A stretch of DNA of 13,795 nucleotides from an uncultured Eubacteriales bacterium (GCA_900555735.1 USMI01000039.1:1-13795), one strand, 5' to 3'. Positions 5,829 through 13,476 are shown, numbered from the stretch's first letter. Notes: a model not told the origin generated them from the letters alone. Made by a program: numbers and translations.

Positions 5829-6639
5829 GGTGCTTCCTCCGTTTTACGATGAAATACCCGCCGCCGACCACTGCCGCCGCGCCAATGCCGATAGCCAAGC
5901 CTGTCAGATAGTGCCGCATCCACGAGGACGCGGCTTTCTGTGTTTCGGCAGCTTCCGCTTCCTGCTCCGGCGTGTACGGCACACGGTGGCCCCGCACCAG
6001 CAGCCGGTGAGTGTTGACGCCAAACGGCGTGCAGGTCACCAGCGTCACCAAGTCCTTGCCGTCCTCGATTTGCAGCAGGCTGGTGTCTGTCGGCAGTACA
6101 GTAGCGATATTGTCCACCTGATATGCCAACGTATCGCCCAGCACATGGATGTAAAACGTGTCGCCCTCTGCAAGCTGGTCAATGTCCGAAAACAGCTTGG
6201 AACTTGCCATGCCGCTGTGGGCGGACAGCACCGCGTGGGTGCTTGCGCCGCCCACTGGCAGGGATGTACCTACCACATGGCCAACCGACTTTTCCAGCGT
6301 GTCGGCGCTCGTGCCATGTTCCACCGGCAGGTACACGCCGATTTTCGGAATTTCCACATAGCACATGACACCGCCCACCGTGAGCTGCTGGGCATACGCC
6401 AAGGGAGGGGCCGAAGCCCCTCCCTCCGTGATGGCCGCGCCGGACAGCATGGCGTTGTACTGCTCTGCGGCTTCACGCTGTGCAGTCAGCTCGGCTTTGT
6501 CGGTTTCTTCAATAGCGGCGGTGTAGGCGGTTTCGATGTCAGAGTGGTATTTGGCATTGACTGCCTCGCTGATTAACGGATAGAGCAGCAGCCCCAGCGC
6601 AGCAACGCCGCAAGCCGCCGCCAACAGCCAGCGCTTCAC
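5821..6639 (-). CDS. Class C (pilus) sortase
   Basis: This is a 272-residue pilin-polymerising sortase. It has an N-terminal membrane span (LLAAACGVAALGLLLYPLI), an extracellular helical segment with YNAML, and a catalytic core. The core carries His141 (LSAHSGM), Cys203 in LVTLVTCTPFGVNTHRLL, and Arg212. A C-terminal span near residues 244-266 is followed by a basic tail. The TLVTCTPFGVNTHR motif and the two membrane spans are typical of class C enzymes, which cross-link pilins through the YPK lysine. The usual lid motif (Asp-Pro followed by Phe, Trp or Tyr) before the core is not apparent. The region where it should lie reads SGAAITEGGASAPP. Translation starts at a GTG (6639) that overlaps the pilin stop codon as GTGA, and it is followed by the second sortase, so the genes are coupled. 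Confidence 0.95.
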   Translation of the reverse strand: MKRWLLAAACGVAALGLLLYPLISEAVNAKYHSDIETAYTAAIEETDKAELTAQREAAEQYNAMLSGAAITEGGASAPPLAYAQQLTVGGVMCYVEIPKIGVYLPVEHGTSADTLEKSVGHVVGTSLPVGGASTHAVLSAHSGMASSKLFSDIDQLAEGDTFYIHVLGDTLAYQVDNIATVLPTDTSLLQIEDGKDLVTLVTCTPFGVNTHRLLVRGHRVPYTPEQEAEAAETQKAASSWMRHYLTGLAIGIGAAAVVGGGYFIVKRRKHHA

Positions 6640-8468
6640 TGCTCGTTACGCTTGCGGGACTTCACCGCGATAAACGCCGCAGCACCCAGCAGGGCCACGC
6701 CGCCGATGGTGAACATCCAAGTGCCGTAGCCGCCGGTCTTGGGCAGATCAAAGCCAGGGTTATTGATGACCGTCAGCGGCACGATGGCGTTGCCCTCCGT
6801 CATGCTGACGGCCTTGCCGTTGACGGTGCCAGTGGCGGTCGGCAGCTTGGCGCCGCACTGCTCACAAGCGCCGTTTTCCTTGGTGGTGATGACGATCTTG
6901 ACCGCTTCCTTGAGGAGAATGTAGCCCTTATCCGTGGCAGTCTCAGTCAGGGAGTAAGTGTCATCCTCCAGCCCCTTCACCACCACATGACCCTGCACGT
7001 TGGGGACGAAGGTGGTGGCGTCCGCTTTCTTGGCGGCGAAACCCTTGGCGTAGTACACGCCGTCCTTCAGGTCGGCAATGACATACACATCGTCGGTGTC
7101 GTTGTGCAGCAGGAACTTGACGTTCTGCACCTTGCCGCCGTTGTCGCTGAACTGCTTGAGAACGTCGATGCCGTAGGTGTAGACATGGCAGCAATCATTC
7201 AGCGTGTCAAAATAGGTAGTGTTGGTGCGCTTCCAAGTCAGCACGACCTCGTTGGGGTTGTCCTTGTCGCCCATCTGTGCGTCGGCAGTCAGGGTGGCGG
7301 CGTAGGTGATGCGCATGGTGCAGTCGGAGTAGCCGCGCTTCACGCTGTCGGTATACACGGTGGTCGCTTCGTTGATCTCGGTCAGACCAGCCTCGGTCAT
7401 GCGGATGGTCATAGTGTTGGCGGTATCGTCGTAGACCACGGTGAATTTGCTGGAGGTTTCGTCCCAAGTGGTGATCTTATCGGTACAGCCGGTGTCCTTA
7501 AAGAACTCGATGACCACATCCTGCTTATTGTAGCGGATGCCCTTGGACATGGTATCGACGTAAGTATACTCGCTCAGGCTGGTGGCCTTGGAGGTGATAG
7601 TGGGCAGGGTGCTGATGATCTGGTAGTCCACCACATCGCCCACGGAAGCGGTGGCAGTATGGGCGTAGCCATCCCCAATGTCGGTCAGGCTGCCGTTGTT
7701 CTTGCCGGTGCTGTTCTTAGCCTCGCGCACGGTCTTGTCCAGCGTGGGGTTGCCGGTCTGGTTCTTAGGGTACACGGTCACATCGTAGTTCCACGCAGCG
7801 CCGTCCACGGTAGTCATGGGCAAGCTGACGAAGAAGGGGTTGCAGGTGCTGGTGACATTCTCGGGAACGCGGGTCTCCACCACCAGATACAGACCCTGCT
7901 CCATATCAGAAGCGGAGGTGTGACCGGCAGCGTCCGTCTCAGTCATGGCCGTGCCATTCTTGACCGCAGCTTCCAGCGCGTTCTTGACGACGGTAGCATT
8001 GGCGGACAGCGCAGCGGACAGCTTGTTGTTCAGCAAATCGGAAGTGTAGTAGTTTTTGCCGTTTTCGCTCTTGTGGGCATCTGCGGCGGTCACGCCGATG
8101 GCGGACAGCACGGCGTCCGCTCCGTCAAAGCCGTACAGCACGCCCACCTGACGCTGGCCGTCCACCACCTCATTATTCATGGCGATGTCGGCCACGCGGA
8201 GGTAGGTAAACTCCACGCCCTGCACGGCGTATTTTGCCAGCTTGTCGATAACGGCATCGTCATGCAGGCCGGTGCTGACATAGGATTCCGCGTCCCACGC
8301 GCCGTCCTTGCTGGCCATGGTGATGTCGTACTTATAGATGTTCAGGGACGCTTTCTTGCCGGGGTCGATGGTAGGCGCAGAATCTGTTGCGGCGAACGCC
8401 GTGGTCATCAGGCCGATGACCATAAGCGCCGACAGCAGCAGCGCCACTACGCGATGGATCTTTTTCAT
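6636..8468 (-). CDS. Major-pilin-like backbone protein with YPKN pilin motif and LPKTG sorting signal
   Basis: This is a 610-residue surface protein with a complete sortase-pilus layout. It has a signal peptide (residues 1-26, ending AFA), an N-terminal domain with GLYLVVETRVPENV, and the pilin motif VYPKN (Lys235), whose lysine is joined to the sorting signal of the next subunit. An isopeptide-forming fimbrial domain then opens with NPTLDKTV (Lys245), and a third domain carries the E-box YSLTETATDKGY (Glu509). LPKTG (575-579) is followed by a hydrophobic span and the basic tail KSRKRNEQ. An unusual CEQC pair (535-538) sits between the E-box and the sorting signal. The gene begins 2 bases after the upstream adhesin stop codon, with GGAG 11 bases before the ATG. 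Its two class C-like sortases follow directly. It is probably the shaft subunit of the pilus. Confidence 0.93.
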   Translation of the reverse strand: MKKIHRVVALLLSALMVIGLMTTAFAATDSAPTIDPGKKASLNIYKYDITMASKDGAWDAESYVSTGLHDDAVIDKLAKYAVQGVEFTYLRVADIAMNNEVVDGQRQVGVLYGFDGADAVLSAIGVTAADAHKSENGKNYYTSDLLNNKLSAALSANATVVKNALEAAVKNGTAMTETDAAGHTSASDMEQGLYLVVETRVPENVTSTCNPFFVSLPMTTVDGAAWNYDVTVYPKNQTGNPTLDKTVREAKNSTGKNNGSLTDIGDGYAHTATASVGDVVDYQIISTLPTITSKATSLSEYTYVDTMSKGIRYNKQDVVIEFFKDTGCTDKITTWDETSSKFTVVYDDTANTMTIRMTEAGLTEINEATTVYTDSVKRGYSDCTMRITYAATLTADAQMGDKDNPNEVVLTWKRTNTTYFDTLNDCCHVYTYGIDVLKQFSDNGGKVQNVKFLLHNDTDDVYVIADLKDGVYYAKGFAAKKADATTFVPNVQGHVVVKGLEDDTYSLTETATDKGYILLKEAVKIVITTKENGACEQCGAKLPTATGTVNGKAVSMTEGNAIVPLTVINNPGFDLPKTGGYGTWMFTIGGVALLGAAAFIAVKSRKRNEQ

Positions 8469-8470
8469 GT

Positions 8471-10357
8471 TCAGTTGTTCTCCTTCTTGAATTCAGATTT
8501 TTTGCAAAAATAAACACCTATGCCCAGCATGAGTGCCGCAAACAGGATGGGTGCAGCGAAGCCACGACCGCCCGTAAACGGCAGCACAAAGTCCGCATTG
8601 TTGCAGAGGGTCACGGTAATGTCCGGCGCGTCCGCCGTCAGTGCATCCACCGATACCGGCTCGGGCAGCAGGGTATAGCCTGCGGGTGCTTTGACCTCGG
8701 TGACGCGGTACTTCACCCCAAGCTTGAGATTGTCCCACTTGGCTGCGCCGGTGCTGTCAGTGGTGGACTTGCCGATTTCTGCCCAGCTTTGACCGTCTGT
8801 GGACATCTCCAGCAACAACTCCGCCCCGGCAAGCGGCCCGCCTGTGGCGTCGATTTTGCGGATGGTCAGACTGCCCTTGGTAGGCATGTTCTCGCGTGTG
8901 ACCTTTACATGGAGATTTTCGCTGGTCAGGCTGAATTCGTACCTGGTGTTGTCCAGCAGATAGCCGCTTACAGTGCTGATCTCCTGATAAGCGTACTTTC
9001 CGGGCTTCAGGCCGGAGAAGGTCACCTTGCCGTTACCGTCAGTGGTGCCATCCGCGATCTTGCTGCTGTTGGCGTCAAAAAGCCGGTACACCACACCGGC
9101 CAGCGGCTGTCTGGTTTCGGCGTCTACCTTCAGGATCTCGATGCTGCCCTTGGCCAGCGCGTTGGTACGCTGCTCGGTGATATGCAGCGCCGCCGTGGAG
9201 ATGGTGACTGTGTATCTGGTGCTGTCCACCACATAGCCCTCCGGCGCGCTGATCTCCTGATAGGAATAGCTGCCCAGCGGCAGGTCGCTGAATACCGCCC
9301 TGCCGTCCGCACCGGTGGTCACATCGGCCACTTTATTGCCGCTGGCATCAAACAGGCGGTAGGTGACGCCTGAAAGTGCTGCACCAGTATCGGCGTCCAC
9401 TTTGTTGATGGTGAGAGAACCCTTCTCCTCCACGATGTTGACCTTAAAATGCACATACGCCCACACGGGGTCGGGCAGGGTGGTCAGCGCGGCGCAGGCC
9501 TGATAATTGCTGCCGTTGCTGGGCTCCAGCAACACGGACTCCGTGCCCTCCACGTCCAGCGAGTAGCCGTAATCGCTGCTGACGCAGCCGTTCAGCTGCG
9601 CTCCGGCCTCCTTGGTGGCCGTGACCGTCAGCACGTTGCGCCGCTGGCTGATGGTCACACCGCTGATGTTGGTGCGAAAACGATACTGCGACAGCACGCC
9701 GTTGGTGTCGGTGGCCGTCCCGGTGTACTGGCTGCCGTCCCACTTCAGTTGGATAGCATTGCTGTCCGAAAGCTGATTGCGATACCGCACCGCAAAGCTG
9801 GGGATCGTGCCGTGCTGCATGATGCGGTCGATGATGATGTCATACGCCACCGCCACATCGTCGCCGGCATAGTGAAACAGCTCCTTGCAGGTGGTGTCAT
9901 ACAGCGTGTAGGGGTACGTCGTGCCGCGGTAGCCGCAGACGAACTCCCAGATGATGGCCTGCGTCGCAAGCTGCGCACAGTCCGGGTGCATATCGAAGCC
10001 GTAGTTGCCGCCATAGCCGTAGGCCATGGCCAGCGTCACGGCGTACCGCTGGTTCCAGCTCAGCCCGCTCCAGCTGACGGAGGAGTATTCGGCGTCGCCC
10101 TGGGGCGAACGCACAGCCGGCTCCATGCAATAGGCGGGCACTGTTGCGCCGGTATCGTCCCGCGTGAAATATTTCAGCTTCGTGCTGGTAAATGCACCCC
10201 ATTGGGACACCGGCGTCTTGTCCTCGTGGTAGCGATACTCGTTGCCGCCGCTGATGGTGCCGGTGACGGTCTCGGCGTGGGCCGTCACGATGGACAGCCC
10301 CATGAGCGCCGCCAGCAGGCACACCAGTGTCAGCAGCTTTGGAATGGTTTTCTTCAT
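8471..10357 (-). CDS. Large LPXTG adhesin/tip pilin with probable thioester domain and three SpaA-like repeats
   Basis: This is a 628-residue surface protein. After a signal peptide (residues 1-28) comes a domain with VPAYCMEP (Cys77) and LATQAIIWEF (Gln133). This pair matches the thioester domains of Gram-positive adhesins, in which the Cys and Gln side chains form a reactive internal bond that can attach covalently to host or cell-surface amines. Three SpaA-like repeats follow, each with a lysine and an E-box glutamate placed for an isopeptide bond: Lys319/Glu368 (YQEISAPEGY), Lys410/Glu459 and Lys501/Glu554. LPFTG (592-596), a hydrophobic span and a basic tail end the protein. I start at the ATG at 10357 because AAAGGA precedes it at proper spacing; the frame also opens at a TTG at 10381. 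As first pilin of the operon it is probably the tip adhesin. Confidence 0.93.
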   Translation of the reverse strand: MKKTIPKLLTLVCLLAALMGLSIVTAHAETVTGTISGGNEYRYHEDKTPVSQWGAFTSTKLKYFTRDDTGATVPAYCMEPAVRSPQGDAEYSSVSWSGLSWNQRYAVTLAMAYGYGGNYGFDMHPDCAQLATQAIIWEFVCGYRGTTYPYTLYDTTCKELFHYAGDDVAVAYDIIIDRIMQHGTIPSFAVRYRNQLSDSNAIQLKWDGSQYTGTATDTNGVLSQYRFRTNISGVTISQRRNVLTVTATKEAGAQLNGCVSSDYGYSLDVEGTESVLLEPSNGSNYQACAALTTLPDPVWAYVHFKVNIVEEKGSLTINKVDADTGAALSGVTYRLFDASGNKVADVTTGADGRAVFSDLPLGSYSYQEISAPEGYVVDSTRYTVTISTAALHITEQRTNALAKGSIEILKVDAETRQPLAGVVYRLFDANSSKIADGTTDGNGKVTFSGLKPGKYAYQEISTVSGYLLDNTRYEFSLTSENLHVKVTRENMPTKGSLTIRKIDATGGPLAGAELLLEMSTDGQSWAEIGKSTTDSTGAAKWDNLKLGVKYRVTEVKAPAGYTLLPEPVSVDALTADAPDITVTLCNNADFVLPFTGGRGFAAPILFAALMLGIGVYFCKKSEFKKENN

Positions 10358-10380
10358 GCAATGTCCTTTCTCCCAACGCA

Positions 10381-10407
10381 AAAGGCCGGCAGCTTTCGCT
10401 GTCGGCC
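10381..10407 (-). terminator. Hairpin with short T run between the lipoprotein and adhesin genes (partial terminator/attenuator)
   Basis: On the minus strand GGCCGACAGC (10407-10398) pairs with GCTGCCGGCC (10393-10384) at 9 of 10 positions, closed by a GAAA tetraloop. TTTT (10383-10380) follows before a G. The short T run suggests incomplete termination. It lies between the stop of the lipoprotein gene and the ribosome site of the adhesin gene, so it may set the ratio of lipoprotein to pilin transcript or act as a stabilising processing hairpin. Confidence 0.6.
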
Positions 10408-10426
10408 CTCTGGTGGGTATTCAATT

Positions 10427-11173
10427 TTATCCGTACAGCACCACCACGATATACTCGTCCGATGCCGCGTTGTAGCGCACGGTGCAGTTGAACCGTGCGT
10501 AGGCGCTGACCGTGTCCGCGCCGTCCATGGCTGCAAGGTAGTCAAAAGTGGCTTCCACGTTGCCCCGCGCCGCACGGTTCAGCGCCTCCTGCCCGCCGTT
10601 GGCCGCCAACCACGCCACGCTGTCCGCCGTGCCGGGGAAGTAGCTGGAATCGGCAGTCGTCATGGTGGTGTCGATGGTCACACCATACTGCGCTTGCGCG
10701 TATTCGTTGCCCGCCTGCACCGCCTCCGCCACGGAGTAGATGTCCCCGCTGGCCACAGGCGGCGCAGGGTCAGGCTCGGGCGTAGGCATAGGCGTAGGTT
10801 CAGGTGTCGGAGCAGGTTCGGGTTTGGGCGCTGGTGTAAGTGTAGGTGCAGGGTCTGATTTGGCCTCTGACTTGGATGCCGCTGGCGCTTCAGACACAGC
10901 AGGCCGCCCCGCTTCGGCGGATGCAGGCTGCTTTTCGACTGCCTTATCCGCACCCTTTGGCGCATCCATTTGCTCGGCAGGCTTTGCCGCGATCGCATTG
11001 TCCCCGGCTTCTGTGCTTTCGTCCACTGCCTCCGCCTTTGCTGGAATCATCGGCGCTTCCTTTTGTTCCTGCGTCACTTGCGGGATTGTCTCGGTTTCTG
11101 CTACAATCGGTGCCTGCCCGCAGGCAGACAGGAGCAGCAGGATACTCATTAGTAATACTGTGATCTTTTTCAT
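10427..11173 (-). CDS. Lipoprotein with proline-rich stalk and unknown C-terminal domain
   Basis: This is a 248-residue secreted lipoprotein. The signal peptide MKKITVLLMSILLLLSACGQ contains the lipobox LSAC with the acylated Cys18, so the mature protein would sit on the outer face of the membrane. An Ala/Glu/Lys-rich low-complexity region (about 20-107) and a proline-rich stretch (108-140, TPEPTP-like) form a long extended stalk. The final domain of about 105 residues begins GDIYSVAEAVQAGNEYAQAQ and ends ASDEYIVVVLYG; I cannot name its family. The ATG at 11173 is chosen because AAGGAGG lies 9 bases upstream. The ATG at 11182 directly abuts the same site. It leads the pilus cluster and is separated from it by a hairpin. 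It could be a wall-spanning partner of the pilus or an independent sensor or adhesin. Confidence 0.85.
   Translation of the reverse strand: MKKITVLLMSILLLLSACGQAPIVAETETIPQVTQEQKEAPMIPAKAEAVDESTEAGDNAIAAKPAEQMDAPKGADKAVEKQPASAEAGRPAVSEAPAASKSEAKSDPAPTLTPAPKPEPAPTPEPTPMPTPEPDPAPPVASGDIYSVAEAVQAGNEYAQAQYGVTIDTTMTTADSSYFPGTADSVAWLAANGGQEALNRAARGNVEATFDYLAAMDGADTVSAYARFNCTVRYNAASDEYIVVVLYG
10754..10852 (-). repeat. Degenerate tandem repeat encoding the proline-rich stalk
   Basis: Alternating proline-rich codon pairs (Thr-Pro, Glu-Pro, Ala-Pro, Lys-Pro) give an imperfect short-period repeat inside the lipoprotein gene, visible on the plus strand as repeated GGCGTAGG/GGTTCAGG-like units. Such repeats tend to change length by slippage, which would alter stalk length. 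Confidence 0.6.
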
Positions 11174-11297
11174 CTGTGCCATCCTCCTTTGTGTTTTGGT
11201 AGCACAAACAACTATCACACAACTGCCCGCAAGTCAACGGAAAGACGCGAAACGGTGGAAACAAAATAGGGAGGCCCTCTGGCACTGACGTTGCCGC

Positions 11298-12506
11298 TCA
11301 TGCCGGACCCCCCATATCCATCTGTTTTTCCTGCGATGGAGACAGCATCGGCTGATGATCTGCGCGATGCAGCAGGCCGTAGGGTGTCAGCGCGGCGTTG
11401 TCATGCCGGATCACCTCGTTTCCGTAGGCGAAGAGATTTACATGGGGAATCAACTGCTCTGCCGCGGCATCGTCCAGCAGAAAGCGCAGCTGGTCTACGG
11501 CTGTCTCTTGCGGTGAGCTGATCTCCGGCGTAAGGATGTATTCGTCCATGCGCTCCGCCAGAAGGATAGCCGTTCCGATGTCCTGTACCTCAAACTGCTC
11601 CAGCAGTGCTTTCAGTTTTGGGAGCTGTACCTGTCGGGCAGGGATATTCTTCACCGCTTTGGCAAACTCATTGAAGGCTTCCATTTCTGTGGGCAGATCA
11701 GCAAACGTTGCCGCATTGGGGATGATGCCATCGTAGTCGAGCACGGCAGTATTTTCCCATTGCAGTGTACCAAGCCGCTCCTGCGCTTCCTCCAACTCTT
11801 TTCCCGAGGCGGGGAGATTCAGTGTTACCGTGCGGTCGTCTCGATAATCCGGGTGCAGGCCGAAGGTCAGCTGGAAGAGATACCCCGGCTTTTCCGGCAG
11901 CTCCTTGGGGCAAGGCGGCGCTGTCAGCAGACCGCCGTCCCGCACCACATAGCACCCGCCCACATAAACGCCGCCCTCGCCGGTGCGGAGCGCCTTGCCG
12001 ATCCTTGCGAAGTCCAGCATGTCAAATACCGCATCCGATATCCCCTCCAGTTCCGGCATGAAGTCGTTTTCCGCATAAAAGCGCCCAAGCTGCGCATCGT
12101 CCGCAGCATCCACCACATGGCAGCAGTCCGCACTGGCGCTGACCGCCAGATCCCGCAGCTCCTGCATAGTGATGATACCGCCGTTGGACTGTACCTTTTC
12201 CTGCACTGCCATCTCCAGCAGCCCCCGATAGGCGATGCCCTGTATCGTATCCAACCTTGCCAACTCTCCGGCGAGGTCATTCAACTCATTGAGGCTGATA
12301 TCCAGCCCTGCCAAATGGGGCGCAAGTGCATCGAACCTGTAATACTCGTCGATTTCCAGATACAGCGTTTCGCCCTCCTGCAATCGCACCTTGTCCATCG
12401 CGTCCCACAGCGCCCACGGGGAAGCGGGCAGGTCGAGTTTTGCATACGCCTCGTTGTTCGGCACACCCTCCTTTGCCAGATACACGCCAAAGATATTCTT
12501 ATCCAA
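11298..12506 (-). CDS. Tandem ArdA-like (putative anti-restriction) protein
   Basis: This is a 402-residue soluble, acidic protein that I read as two related units. Unit 1 runs from about residue 24: LDLPASPWALWDAMDKV, then LYLEIDEYYRFD, SLNELNDLAGELARLD and GRFYAENDFMPELEGISDAV. Unit 2 runs from about 229: LNLPASGKELEEAQERLG, then AVLDYDGIIP, EMEAFNEFAKAVKNIP and VNLFAYGNEVIRHD. The order of elements, an acidic DEY-like strand, a SxxELN-like helix and a late FYxEN/YG segment, resembles the Tn916 ArdA protein. ArdA mimics DNA to block type I restriction enzymes. This is pattern similarity by eye, so the anti-restriction role is inferred. The start is a TTG at 12506, with GGGAGG 8 bases upstream and overlapping the end of the DUF4314 gene. 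I am confident that it is a gene, less so of its function. Confidence 0.72.
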   Translation of the reverse strand: MDKNIFGVYLAKEGVPNNEAYAKLDLPASPWALWDAMDKVRLQEGETLYLEIDEYYRFDALAPHLAGLDISLNELNDLAGELARLDTIQGIAYRGLLEMAVQEKVQSNGGIITMQELRDLAVSASADCCHVVDAADDAQLGRFYAENDFMPELEGISDAVFDMLDFARIGKALRTGEGGVYVGGCYVVRDGGLLTAPPCPKELPEKPGYLFQLTFGLHPDYRDDRTVTLNLPASGKELEEAQERLGTLQWENTAVLDYDGIIPNAATFADLPTEMEAFNEFAKAVKNIPARQVQLPKLKALLEQFEVQDIGTAILLAERMDEYILTPEISSPQETAVDQLRFLLDDAAAEQLIPHVNLFAYGNEVIRHDNAALTPYGLLHRADHQPMLSPSQEKQMDMGGPA

Positions 12507-13476
12507 GGGTCATCCCTCCCATCTGCGGAGCGTCCTGCTCATAGCTGGCAGGGTTTGCGCCAGGAACATTCCAGCCGTGTATGCTGCCGCATTCCATGGC
12601 AAGCCGCTGCGCCTGCGTCACGCCGAGGCGCTCATTGTTGTAATCGGCCAGTTCCCGGTTCTGCGCGGGATCATCTGTAGACCAGTCACTGGGATAATAG
12701 CCGCTCTCACCGCGCTTGATGCAGATGAGTGCGCCGGTAGATGCCAGGATAGAGAAGCACAGCTCCGGCAGACCTTCCGCCAGCTTGGGAGCAAACAGCT
12801 CTTGCTCCGTCTGAATGCTCCACTGATCCGAGTTCCAGAAGTGGATATATAACTCGCTTCCACCATCCACGCGGATCTCTTGCTGCTCAAAGCTCTCGCC
12901 CCAGCCGTCCGACGCCTGCCCGGTGATAAAATCTTTCAGGGTGTCCATCTCTGCTGTGCTCAGTCCTCCGGCAACGCGGCACTCCGCCACACCCCAGAGC
13001 TGCCGATCCCGGCTTTCCACGGTGAATACGGCGGAATGTACCTTTCTGTCGATGCTGTCGGCCACATCGTACCAGTGCATGAGGCCGCGTTCCGTTTCCT
13101 CCGGCATCCGATTTTTGACCAGTGCCGCCGTGATCTGATCCTGATAGCCCCGTAGTTCGTGGCCCTCCAGCAGCTCACTGTATTCATCCATATCGCCGTA
13201 TTCGTTCGGCGCAAAGAGGTCAGCGGTCAGGGGCATATACAGCTTCAGCGTGGTCAGCTTCGGCGGCAGCACGGAGAAGCTGTCCTCGCCGGGGGCAAGC
13301 GCCAGCGTCCTGCCGTTGTCCCATTTCATATGGAGCTGGCCGATGTCATCCACGAAGTCCACCTCACCCTCTGTACCGGGCACGATGGGCGCGTAGGGAT
13401 CGTCCATACTGTTGAGCCGGATGCGGGTTCCGGGCGGATATTGCTCCTTGATGAATTCCACCATTTTTCTGTCCAT
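12499..13476 (-). CDS. DUF4314-domain ICE protein
   Basis: This is a 325-residue soluble protein. Residues about 1-72 match the DUF4314 domain: GTRIRLNSMDDPYAPIVPGT, then GEVDFVDDIGQLHMKWDNGR and TLALAPGEDSFSVL, a small beta-barrel-like module common in clostridial ICE proteins. The middle (KLYMPLTADLFAPNEYGDMD, VADSIDRKVHSAVFTVESRD, DGGSELYIHFWNSDQWSIQT) and the C-terminus (ELADYNNERLGVTQAQRLAM) look like further mobile-element modules that I cannot name. No catalytic motif is evident. I use the ATG at 13476, 8 bases after GGAGGT (13490-13485). The GTG at 13482 gives a spacing of only 2. That ribosome site encodes part of the upstream protein's last residues, so translation of the two is coupled. 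Its stop overlaps the next gene's start region. Confidence 0.85.
   Translation of the reverse strand: MDRKMVEFIKEQYPPGTRIRLNSMDDPYAPIVPGTEGEVDFVDDIGQLHMKWDNGRTLALAPGEDSFSVLPPKLTTLKLYMPLTADLFAPNEYGDMDEYSELLEGHELRGYQDQITAALVKNRMPEETERGLMHWYDVADSIDRKVHSAVFTVESRDRQLWGVAECRVAGGLSTAEMDTLKDFITGQASDGWGESFEQQEIRVDGGSELYIHFWNSDQWSIQTEQELFAPKLAEGLPELCFSILASTGALICIKRGESGYYPSDWSTDDPAQNRELADYNNERLGVTQAQRLAMECGSIHGWNVPGANPASYEQDAPQMGGMTLG

Noticed and set aside
6987..8513. Long plus-strand open frame (508 codons) opposite the pilin gene
   Set aside because: It is antisense to a protein with clear signal peptide, pilin motif and sorting signal. Its translation is rich in His, Gly and Val with no recognisable domain, as expected from the complement of GC-rich coding DNA.
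9449..10858. Long plus-strand open frame (469 codons) opposite the adhesin and lipoprotein genes
   Set aside because: It crosses two real genes and the hairpin between them, has Arg/His-rich composition, and shows no domain; it is a shadow frame.
11209..11237. Possible promoter for the lipoprotein gene (TTGACT, 17 bases, TAGTTG on the minus strand)
   Set aside because: The -35 box is good, but the -10 box matches only two consensus positions and other registers are no better. A promoter in this 125-base gap is likely, but I cannot place it.
10404..11282. Direct repeat of the 10-mer GGCCCTCTGG on both sides of the lipoprotein gene
   Set aside because: It could mark an insertion, but a single 10-base match in a GC-rich window of this size is expected by chance, and no transposase or terminal repeat accompanies it.
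11215..11301. 28-codon minus-strand frame beginning MSGNVSARGPP, overlapping the ArdA-like stop codon as ATGA
   Set aside because: The GGGGGG upstream and the overlap are suggestive, but the peptide has no hydrophobic span, motif or composition bias that would separate it from chance.
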